Below, piece after piece: positions 44,828 through 53,700 of a stretch of DNA of 64,000 nt (positions are counted from its first letter, which is position 1; each line of letters starts with the position of its first letter). Below the pieces are notes generated by a model, which had not been told where the DNA came from, did no database searches, and saw only the letters and a program-made list of their open reading frames with translations. The DNA is from an uncultured Muribaculum sp. (GTDB lineage Bacteria; Bacteroidota; Bacteroidia; Bacteroidales; Muribaculaceae), in contig CAJUTE010000008.1 of assembly GCA_910589555.1 (NCBI GenBank), positions 20,539 through 84,538 on the forward strand. The letters are read 5' to 3'. The position numbers were made by a program, and so were the translations under genes.

Positions 44828-46282
44828 TTACAACCGGCGTTTGCGGTCGTTATATTTAATATTTTTTCCCTTTTGGCTTAAAATATAGTCAATCATTGTT
44901 TCATCGAGGCGCAGGGCGCTGCGGGCTATCACCTTGCCGTTGGGGAGAGTGGTGAGATAGTCGCCGCCATTGGCGAGGTAGTCGATGGTGACAAGGGTAT
45001 AGGTGCGGTCGGGGTCGATCTCCGCCGGGTTGAATCCTGCGCTGATGCCGTCGCCGTTTCTTTGAGCGAATACATCAAATGCCGCTTTCAGGTCGCTTCC
45101 TTTGATTTCCATCACCACAAGCTTGTTGTCAAACGGCAGCATGGTGAGTATATGCTCCTTGGTGATGTGTCCGGCAGGGAGTCCGCGGCGTATTCCGCCC
45201 TTGTTGACAAGAGCCACGTCGACATTGCGATCGGTCAGTTCCTTCCCCTTTTCAAGCATCACATCGGCAACCCAATTGACTATAAGATGGCTGCCGTGAG
45301 GCATTTCCTGAGCCATTTTGCCTATCTTTTCCATCTTGAGGGCATCGACACCTTTGCGGTATTTGGCGAGAAGCGCGGCAGCTTCCGAGTCGATGCGGTT
45401 GTCAAGGCGGCTGTCGACAGGTATAAGCCTGTAAGATGGGCGCATCGAGTCAAGATCAAGAGTGATTTCTCCCAGATATAGACCTTTGCTGCCGGTCTGC
45501 ACGACAAGCACCGGGTCGCCGGCGGCATTCTTCACGTAATATTCCGGAGTCTTGGCGGCTGCCGGGTCGATGGTGGTGTGGGAGTGTCCGCCTATTATGA
45601 TGTCGATATCTTCCGATGCCTGAGCGAGGTCGCGGTCGCTCGGTGTGGGAGGATTGGCTGAGTCATAGCCCACATGGGTCAATGCTATCACTTCGTCGAC
45701 ACGCTCCACGTGTTTCAGATACCAGGCTATTGAATTGGCGGCTTTTATGCCGTCGAGGTATTTCAGCCCACCCGTGTTGAAGTCGGCGATCATCCCTTTC
45801 GGATCGAGGTTTATGGCGAGGAAGCCTATGCGTTTGCCCGCGAACTCCTTTATGGTGTAAGGCTTGAATATGGTGTCGAGCGGGGTGTCGCGCAGGTCGT
45901 AGTTGCTCGTTATCTTATCGGCGTTCAGCAGGCTCCACTCATGGGCGAGAGGCTCGATACCGTTGTCAAACTCGTGGTTGCCGAGAATCTGTATGTCATA
46001 TCCGAGATTGTTCATCATCTCTCGCTCAGCCTCGCCTTTGTAGATGGAGAAATAGAGTGTGCCTTGAACCATGTCTCCGCAGTCGATGAGCAGCACGTTG
46101 GGTTGCTCGGCTCTCACGCTGTCAACAAGGACTTTTCGGCGCAGTATTCCGCCGAGGTCATTGTCGTTGGGGTCAAGCTGGCTGTGGGTGTCATTGGTGT
46201 GAAGTATCACGAGGTTGTCGGCAGGCGCCAATAAGGCTCCGGCGGCGAATAATGATGCTATAAATGCTCTGTTTAGTTTCAT
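44828..46282 (-). CDS. Exported 5'-nucleotidase / metallophosphatase
   Basis: UshA-type enzyme of about 484 residues from the Met at 46282, which gives the signal peptide KLNRAFIASLFAAGALLA. Metal-binding motifs HTNDTHS, GDMVQG, GNHEFD and GGHSHT appear in order in the N-terminal calcineurin-like domain. The C-terminal 5_nucleotid_C domain includes VNKGGIRRGLPAG and DYLANGGDYL. It hydrolyses nucleotides in the periplasm. Many Bacteroidales split these domains into two genes; here they are joined. Confidence 0.92.
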   Translation of the reverse strand: MKLNRAFIASLFAAGALLAPADNLVILHTNDTHSQLDPNDNDLGGILRRKVLVDSVRAEQPNVLLIDCGDMVQGTLYFSIYKGEAEREMMNNLGYDIQILGNHEFDNGIEPLAHEWSLLNADKITSNYDLRDTPLDTIFKPYTIKEFAGKRIGFLAINLDPKGMIADFNTGGLKYLDGIKAANSIAWYLKHVERVDEVIALTHVGYDSANPPTPSDRDLAQASEDIDIIIGGHSHTTIDPAAAKTPEYYVKNAAGDPVLVVQTGSKGLYLGEITLDLDSMRPSYRLIPVDSRLDNRIDSEAAALLAKYRKGVDALKMEKIGKMAQEMPHGSHLIVNWVADVMLEKGKELTDRNVDVALVNKGGIRRGLPAGHITKEHILTMLPFDNKLVVMEIKGSDLKAAFDVFAQRNGDGISAGFNPAEIDPDRTYTLVTIDYLANGGDYLTTLPNGKVIARSALRLDETMIDYILSQKGKNIKYNDRKRRL

Positions 46283-46367
46283 CGTGTTGAACAATTTTGG
46301 TACTTACGAAATTAATAAAATTTCGGGAGATGCACAACTTGGCTCCGAAATGATTAATTTTGTCGTC

Positions 46368-47729
46368 ATGAAAAGAATATTGTCATTGATAGCATTGCTG
46401 GCGTGCTTTTGTGGGAGTGCATCGGCTCAACCATTGAGTTTTAAAGGGTCGGAAGGCGCTTCGGTAGGTATATACATCGCTGAAATAGGCAGCCGGAAAA
46501 TCGTTGCCGACTATAATTCGGCACGAACTTTTATCCCCGCGTCTGTGACCAAGTGTGTGACTGCCGCATCGGCGATGCTCACACTCTCGCCGGAATTCCG
46601 TTTCAGGACCGAGGTCAGAGCCTATGGCACGGTGCGGTCGGGCGTGCTGCATGGCAATGTGGTGATTATCGGTGGCGGCGATCCCACGATTGGGTCGCGT
46701 CATTTCGCCAATCGTCCCTCCTTTGCCGGAGAGTTTGTGAAGTGGCTGAAGAGCGCCGGCATAGACTCGATCGCCGGCTCGGTGCTTGTGTCGGAAGGCG
46801 CATACCCCGAGATAGGCGTCTCGCCCTATTGGCTCCTTGAGGATACACCTTGGGAATATGGCGCGGGATATTACGGACTGAACTATCGTGACAACAGTTT
46901 TGCGATGACGGTGTCGACAAGCGGCATTGTGAGCATGACACCACGCATAGAATCGCTTTCGGTGGAGCTTGACTTGTCGAAGTCGCCCGCCGGTGAGGTG
47001 ACGGCGATGCGTGGCGAGGGCTCTGACTTCCTTTATCTATATGGCGCGATGTCAGGTGCCACCTATGGGTCGCGCTATTCCATTCCTCGTCCATCCGAGG
47101 TGTTGCTTGATGATGTTTTTGCGGCAATGAGCCGTGGTGGCATCGGATGCTCGGAAGATGATGTCACCGCCGACCGTGACGCCGGCATCACCCCCATGGT
47201 GTATAGCTCGCCGACGGCTCCCGATATCTTGCGTTCGATGATGGAAAAGAGCAACAATCTTTTTGCTGAGTCGATGCTTAGGGCGCAGGCGATAGGCAAG
47301 GGGGTGAAGCTCACCGATAACGAGAGCCTAAAGCTGCAGAAAAAGTTGCTTGAAGGTCGAGGGCATGACTTTGCGACGATACGCATTCTGGATGGTTGCG
47401 GGCTTGCTCCGGGCAATAAGATCACCCCGAGATTCCTTGGCGGAATCCTTGAGGACATGGCTTCAGGCTCGCATAGCAAGGGCTATGTGGGCTTATATCC
47501 TCTTGCCGGTAAAGAGGGCACTGTCAGGGGGCTGCTTGCCAATACGCGGCTTGCCGGAAAACTTGCCTTGAAGTCGGGCAGTATGTCGGGGGTGCTCTGT
47601 TACGCGGGATATAAAATCGATGCCAACCACAAGCCTACTCACGTGGTGGTGATAATGGTCAACGGATTTGTAGGGAAAGGCGCTCCGGTGCGTAAAGCTA
47701 TCGCCGACTATCTCCTTAAGAAATTCTGA
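46368..47729 (+). CDS. dacB: PBP4-type D-Ala-D-Ala carboxypeptidase/endopeptidase
   Basis: Peptidase S13 family protein of about 453 residues from the Met at 46368 (signal ending ACFCGSASAQ). The longer frame would run into the divergent gene. The catalytic tetrad SVTK is at 59-62, the SNN motif is in EKSNNLFAE, and the KSGS triad equivalent of KTG is near the C-terminus. It trims or cleaves peptidoglycan cross-links in the periplasm. It diverges from the 5'-nucleotidase gene with an 85-bp gap. Confidence 0.92.
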   Translation: MKRILSLIALLACFCGSASAQPLSFKGSEGASVGIYIAEIGSRKIVADYNSARTFIPASVTKCVTAASAMLTLSPEFRFRTEVRAYGTVRSGVLHGNVVIIGGGDPTIGSRHFANRPSFAGEFVKWLKSAGIDSIAGSVLVSEGAYPEIGVSPYWLLEDTPWEYGAGYYGLNYRDNSFAMTVSTSGIVSMTPRIESLSVELDLSKSPAGEVTAMRGEGSDFLYLYGAMSGATYGSRYSIPRPSEVLLDDVFAAMSRGGIGCSEDDVTADRDAGITPMVYSSPTAPDILRSMMEKSNNLFAESMLRAQAIGKGVKLTDNESLKLQKKLLEGRGHDFATIRILDGCGLAPGNKITPRFLGGILEDMASGSHSKGYVGLYPLAGKEGTVRGLLANTRLAGKLALKSGSMSGVLCYAGYKIDANHKPTHVVVIMVNGFVGKGAPVRKAIADYLLKKF

Positions 47730-47737
47730 AACCGGTT

Positions 47738-47800
47738 ATTGGTCCCATTAGTCCAATTGGTCCAATTAGTCTAATTAGTCTAATGTGGCTGATTGGATTA
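47738..47800. repeat. 9-bp-period array 5 (seven units)
   Basis: Units ATTGGTCCC, ATTAGTCCA, ATTGGTCCA, two ATTAGTCTA, then two diverged copies. The last unit (47792-47800) contains the lptD stop codon. It lies between the convergent dacB and lptD genes. Centred units such as TTGGTCCAA and TTAGTCTAA are palindromic. Confidence 0.85.
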
Positions 47801-50596
47801 GTACCAGGTCACGCCATTGGAGTAGGACGAGCGCTTGTCATACTTCAAGTCCTGAAGCAGCGATGACTTGACCGCAATGTGGAAATTGTAGCTCTTGTAG
47901 GGACCTACCGGAACGAAGCTTGCGGTCATGGTGAAGCAGTGCAGGTCGCGCGATATGTTGCAGTTCATGTAGGCTATCTTCTTTGTGTCGAAGTTATAGC
48001 TGGCGCTGAATCCGAAATTCCAGTTTTTGGTAGGTTGTATGTTTCCGGAGAAACTCAGGTTCTGGGTGATTTTCGGGTCATATTCCATCTTCCGCTTGTT
48101 GAATTTGCCGTATGAGTAGTTGACCGAATAGTTGAACGTGAGGCTCCAGGGCACTTCCCACTTCATGTAGCCGCCGTCAATCAGCTCCACATTGTCTTTG
48201 TCCTTGTCGCGTTGCGCCTCACGCTGCCGACGCCGTTCAGCGGCTTTTCCGTCAAAGTCGTCAACATCTTCATCGTCATCCTCGTCGTCGCCCTTCTTGG
48301 CTCCGCTCTTGTCTTTTTTCTTGAAAGTGTTGTTGTTGAACGTGTAGGAGAATGATGTTCCTGTGCTTGAAAGTCGTCCTATACCTTTTCCGGCTTTCCA
48401 GCGCGGCACATTCACGCGCACCGGATTGCCCGCTTCGTTGAGCTGGTAGGTGTACACGTCCCAGGTTGCCGACAGGTTGAGGTTGAAGTTCTTGACAAGA
48501 CGCAGCAACAGCGACGTGTTGATGTTACTCCAGTTCATTGAGTCGGCGGCGAAGTTATAGCTTTGTGATATCGAGAGGTTTTCAATCAGCGACACCTTCT
48601 TTTCGCCGACACTGTCATTGGTGTTGACCTTCATCTCAAGATTGTTGGAGAGCGAGTAGCTTAACGTACCCGACTTGCCTTGTCCCGGCACTCCGTAGAG
48701 GGAGTTGGGGAATAGTGAGTATTTCTTCTTGATAGTCTCGCCGGCTGAGTTCTGGTAAGAATAGTTGCCGTAATATCCGAAGAATGATGAAGAGAAGTCG
48801 GGCGAGCCGGAGAATGACACTGACGGTGTCATGACCCAACGCACCATCTTGACCTTTTTGCCAAGGAATGGCAGCGGCTGGAAGAATCCGTAGATTTTGG
48901 TGTCCATCGATACCGACGCGCTGAAGTCCCACACGTTGTAGAAACTGTAGGTGGTGTCACACACCTCGGCTGAAGCCGCAGGATCCCATTGGCGACGCAC
49001 CTTTGAGGTGTACATTCGGTCGGTGAGCGACAACGACGGTGTTAGGTTGAAATATTTCATCACATTGAATGTGGCTGAAATCGGCACTGAGTGCCTCATG
49101 CCGTTGCGCCAGTCCTTGATAAGGCTTTTCTCGAAGAACACGTCCTGCTTTGCAGTGAGCGAGTTCTGGAACTGTCCTGAGTAGGAGAGCTTTATTTTTT
49201 CATACCATTTTTCTTTGCCCACGGCGCGTTTGCGCTTGAAGGGATAGGTCTGCGACATGGTTACCGTAAGGTTGGGGAACGATACCGACAGTGTTGAGTC
49301 TTGTGTGCGCTGGGCAAGGTTGAGTGTGGTGGAGAATGACCACTTGGAGTTGGGGATGCGGTAGGTCATGTTGACGGTAGAACTCTTGGTGTTCTCCGTG
49401 AACGATGGGCTGTAGTAGCTGTTCAGATCATTTCGGGAGTAGCCGGTTGACGTGAAGTTGACACTTGCCGAAAGATTCATGTTGGGGTTTGCCTTGGAGT
49501 CCTGCGAGTGGCTCCACAGAATCTGGAAGTTGGTCATCTTGGAGTAGTCGGCGCTCCCTTTTTCCCCGAGGATTGTGGTAAGGTAGCTTATGTTGAAGCT
49601 GCCCGAGTATTTGTATCGTTTAGCATAGCTCGACCGTCCTGTCAGTCCCCACGATCCTTTTGTGTATATCTCTCCGGTAAGGGCGAGGTCGATGTTGTCG
49701 TTTATGGCAAAATAATATCCGCCGTTGCTCAGATAAAAGCCTCGGTTGAAGTCATCGCCGAAGGTGGGGAAGATGATACCTGATGAATATTTCTCGGAGA
49801 AAGGGAAATAGCCGAACGGAACCGCCAGTGGCAACGGAAGTCCTGCGAGAACCATGTATGCCGGTCCGGTTACGATGTTGCTTTTAGGCTTAACCTTTGC
49901 TTTCGTGAGCTGAAAGTAGAAGTGGGGGTGGTCATGGTCGGAACAGGTTGAATAGCGTCCGTTGGCAAGGAAGTATTCTCCGTTTTCCATCTTTTTTGTC
50001 TGTCCTCCTGTGAGATATCCTTCGCCCTGTTCGGTCACGACATTGGTGATGAATCCGCGTTGGCTCTTGAAGTTGTATCTCATGGTCTCTGATTCATACT
50101 CCCCGCTCTTGTCGGTGAAAATAGGGGTGCCTGAGAGCACGCCTGCCGAGTCGGGCATTCCGAATGCGTTGACATTGTTGGTCGACATCTCCATGTTGAT
50201 TTTGGCGGCGTTAAGCTTCATGGTGCCGTAGGTCACCTCGCTGTTGCCATACATGAACGCGTCGTTTCTGCCCATGAGCACCATTGAGTCGGAAGCCTTG
50301 AAATTGACAATGTTGTCGAGGTCTACTTTCTGGCGGCGTATCAACGCTCCGTCGGGAGTGGGGGGCTTTGCCGCCATGCTGTCGTTGAGCGCTGCCGTTG
50401 AATCGGCTGCGATCGAATCGATCGATGGAAACAGGGCTGCGATTGAATCGGAATCCACCGCGCTTATAAGTGAACGTGACTGATGGTCAGACAACCGCCA
50501 CTCCGTGTTGCCATCTCTTTTGACCTGAGGTGCGGCAACAGTGACGAAAGCCCATAATAGCACGGTAAGTATTATATATAGATGAGAATGTCTCAA
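47798..50596 (-). CDS. lptD: Putative LPS-assembly protein LptD
   Basis: Outer-membrane protein of 932 residues with a signal peptide, an OstA-like N-terminal domain (MYGNSEVTYGTMKLNAAKI), then a long beta-barrel region with many aromatic strands, ending in GVTWY. This is the divergent Bacteroidota form of LptD, which inserts lipopolysaccharide into the outer leaflet. A charged, low-complexity extracellular-type loop (DDEDDDEDVDDFDG) lies near residue 770. It is divergent from tamB, giving a cluster of outer-membrane biogenesis genes. Confidence 0.85.
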   Translation of the reverse strand: MRHSHLYIILTVLLWAFVTVAAPQVKRDGNTEWRLSDHQSRSLISAVDSDSIAALFPSIDSIAADSTAALNDSMAAKPPTPDGALIRRQKVDLDNIVNFKASDSMVLMGRNDAFMYGNSEVTYGTMKLNAAKINMEMSTNNVNAFGMPDSAGVLSGTPIFTDKSGEYESETMRYNFKSQRGFITNVVTEQGEGYLTGGQTKKMENGEYFLANGRYSTCSDHDHPHFYFQLTKAKVKPKSNIVTGPAYMVLAGLPLPLAVPFGYFPFSEKYSSGIIFPTFGDDFNRGFYLSNGGYYFAINDNIDLALTGEIYTKGSWGLTGRSSYAKRYKYSGSFNISYLTTILGEKGSADYSKMTNFQILWSHSQDSKANPNMNLSASVNFTSTGYSRNDLNSYYSPSFTENTKSSTVNMTYRIPNSKWSFSTTLNLAQRTQDSTLSVSFPNLTVTMSQTYPFKRKRAVGKEKWYEKIKLSYSGQFQNSLTAKQDVFFEKSLIKDWRNGMRHSVPISATFNVMKYFNLTPSLSLTDRMYTSKVRRQWDPAASAEVCDTTYSFYNVWDFSASVSMDTKIYGFFQPLPFLGKKVKMVRWVMTPSVSFSGSPDFSSSFFGYYGNYSYQNSAGETIKKKYSLFPNSLYGVPGQGKSGTLSYSLSNNLEMKVNTNDSVGEKKVSLIENLSISQSYNFAADSMNWSNINTSLLLRLVKNFNLNLSATWDVYTYQLNEAGNPVRVNVPRWKAGKGIGRLSSTGTSFSYTFNNNTFKKKDKSGAKKGDDEDDDEDVDDFDGKAAERRRQREAQRDKDKDNVELIDGGYMKWEVPWSLTFNYSVNYSYGKFNKRKMEYDPKITQNLSFSGNIQPTKNWNFGFSASYNFDTKKIAYMNCNISRDLHCFTMTASFVPVGPYKSYNFHIAVKSSLLQDLKYDKRSSYSNGVTWY

Positions 50597-50622
50597 CTCC
50601 TAAGCAAAATGAAAATTCTGTG

Positions 50623-50630
50623 CAAAGATA
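50623..50630 (-). promoter_or_regulatory. Candidate -7 box of lptD
   Basis: TATCTTTG on the minus strand, 26 bp before the lptD start codon. No convincing -33 element is visible. Confidence 0.45.
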
Positions 50631-50701
50631 CGACTTGGAGCGGTTAAAAAAAAATATTATTGACAAGTTTAGGTATTGTTAAAACCAAAAGATGTAACTT
50701 T

Positions 50702-53700
50702 ATGTTGTATTTTGTGAAAGTACTATTTATTTTTGACGTGGGACATCTTATTAAAAATACAATTATACGAAGAACTTTAAAAGTGCTCCTGTGCATTTTT
50801 ATAGTCATTCTTTTGATTCCGGTGCTGCTCTATGTGCCGCCGGTTCAGCGGTTTGTGGTTGATTTCGCGTTGAAGGAAGTCAATAAGTCGACCGACATGA
50901 AAATCGGTGTCGAGAATTTCAGGCTTTCATTCCCGCTTGATTTGTCGCTCAGTGGGCTTACGATTGTTGAAGCGTCGGGCGACACAATGGTTTCTGCCGC
51001 CGGCGCAAATGTTAATGTTAAATTATTGCCGCTGTTGAAACTCGACGTGCAGGCTGATGCCTCACTGCATGATGTGGCTTATCGCCTTGGGGGTCCTGAT
51101 TCGCTCATGTTCCTCACGGCGAGGGTAAAGGAATTTGCTCTGGAGCCGTCGAGCTACAATCTTGCCACATCCAATGTGGATATCTCGCGTGCCGTGCTTG
51201 ACGGTGGCGACATAATGCTGCGCTTCAACGGCACCGACACCACTGCCACTCCGGTTGATACTGCCGCGGCGATGGCAATGGTGATTAAAGCGCGCGATCT
51301 GGAGCTTAAAAATATTAAATACGTGATGACGATGCTCCCCACCATCGATTCGCTCGGAGTGGATATTCCTGCGGCATCGTTGAAAAACGGCATTGTCGAC
51401 ATGGGCGCCAAGAGGATTCATGCGGAATTCCTCGGCATTGACAGTGTTGCGGCGGCATATCTGACTCCGTCGGCTGAATATCTTGCCGCTCATCCGGTTG
51501 AGGAGCTTCCCGACGATACAACGGCTGCAGCTGACGATGAGATGTGGGTAATAACCGGCGACAGCCTGCGTCTCACAGGTAAGAACGCCGTTTATGCCAT
51601 GCGTGACGCCCGACCCTTGCCGGGACTCGACATGAACTACATCGAGGCGTCGGATATTGAAATCAAGGTTGATTCCTTCTATAACCGGGGCGCTGAGATC
51701 ACCGTGCCGTTGCGCCGCTTCAAGGCAACTGAGCGTTGCGGCGTGAAACTTGATGCTTCGGGTCGCTTCTCAATGGACTCGACGATGATGAGAGCCGAGA
51801 ATTTCGACATATCCACCCTCTTCTCTTCAATAAAGTTTTCAGCGGAGATGGGTATGGGCGATATGGCGGCTGACCCTCGTCTGCCTGTAGGAATCGATGC
51901 GGTGGCTACCGTTGGTGTGCCTGATCTTGAGATGATAATGCCCGCGATGAAGCCCATGCTTAAGTCGATACCCCGTTATAATGATATAAAGCTTGACGCT
52001 GATGTCAAAGGCACGATGGGCGATATCGATGTCAAGAATATATCGATGTCTCTGCCCGGTTATGTTTCGTTGAAGGCGCATGGAAATGTCGCCAATGCGA
52101 TGGACCCTGACAGGCTGAACGGCGATGTCGTCCTTGACGGACGCATAAACAATGTGAACTTCCTGAAGCCTTCACTGCTTGAGGCTAAGATGGCTAAGCA
52201 GGTCAATATTCCTCCCACGGCTCTTGCCGGAAATGTGAGGATGCGCAACGGCGTGATCGCCGGAAATCTTAAAGCGGTGACCGGCGGCGGTGACATACTT
52301 CTTGATGCGATGTTCAACGGCAAAGCCCAACTCTACAATGCCGATGTCGCCATGCGTGAATTCCCGGTTAATTCAATCATGCCCGAGATGGGATTTGGCA
52401 AAATCACGGCTCAGGCGGCTGTCCGGGGTAAAGGATATGATCCATTTTCAAAACGCACATCAATCAAGGCTGACATAAATCTGTCGTCGCTCGAATACCA
52501 GGGCGATCTGTATACCGACATAAAGGCTACGGCGTCAATTGACAGCGGATACGTGAAAGCTGATATATCATCACTCAATCCTAACGCGAATCTGGACCTG
52601 GCGATCGATGGCACGATAGCTCCCGATGACTATGATGTGAAATTCAATGGCGATGTGAGAAACATTGATTTGATGGGGCTGAAACTCTCTGAGACTGTGT
52701 CAAAGGGATCGTTTGTCATTGATGGCAGGGGACATTTCATGCCGGCTAAGAATTTCTATGATGCCGATGTGACGGTGAACAATATAAAGTGGGATATGCC
52801 CGATATGGCTATTGTCACGCCGAGGGTGGATGTGACGCTTGACGCCACCGACTCCGTGACTGCCGCCACTCTTGTCAATGAATCGCTGAAGGTGGATTTC
52901 GTGGGGCATGACGGCATTGACTCTATCGCCGGAAAGTTTGGCAATGCGATGACGTTGCTTAGCCGTGAGATAGGGGCGCGACGCATTGATGTCGATTCTC
53001 TGCAACGCGCGCTTCCTCAGTTCGCGCTTGCCGTAAACGCCGGACGCAACAGTGTGATATCCGATTTCCTTTCCCCCTCCAAGGCGTCGATCGACACCAT
53101 CAGCTTCATGGCTCGTAACGATTCGTTGATATCGCTTAACGGATATGTGAATAAAATAGCCTTCGGTGAAACGAAGATTGACACGGTCACTGTCAGTGCG
53201 TTGCAGCATAGAAAATTCCTGGTCTATAAACTCGCCATGAACAATCGTCCGGGCGTGTTTGATGAGTTTGCCCATGTGAATGTCAATGGCTTCCTTGCCA
53301 ATGAGAACCTGTCGCTTTTCGTCACTCAGTCCAATATAAAAAATGAGACCGGATATAAGCTCGGATTCAATGTATCGGCTGTTGATTCGGTGCTGTCGCT
53401 CCGTATGGTGCCGTTGAAGCCGGTGATAGGCTACAGGGACTGGACGCTGAATGCCGACAATTTTATCAAGTTCAATATGCAGAGCAAGCATCTTGACGCC
53501 GATCTGTCGCTTGGCAACGACAACAGTATGCTGAAAATCTACACCAAGCATGATGACCATGATTCGGAAGCCGGACATCAGGAGGATATAATCGTGCAGG
53601 CGTCAGGCATACGTCTTTCCGACTGGCTGTCGCTCTCGCCGTTTGCTCCGCCCATCAACGGTATAGCCGGAGCTGATATAAGCGTGGGATGGAATCCTGA

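Noticed and set aside
8537..47800. CRISPR interpretation of the short repeat arrays
   Set aside because: The units are only 9 bp with no unique spacers, and no cas genes are present.
50660..50701. Longer tamB start
   Set aside because: The extended frame would start at TTG and adds residues without a signal. The ATG at 50702 is closer to the membrane anchor and was preferred.
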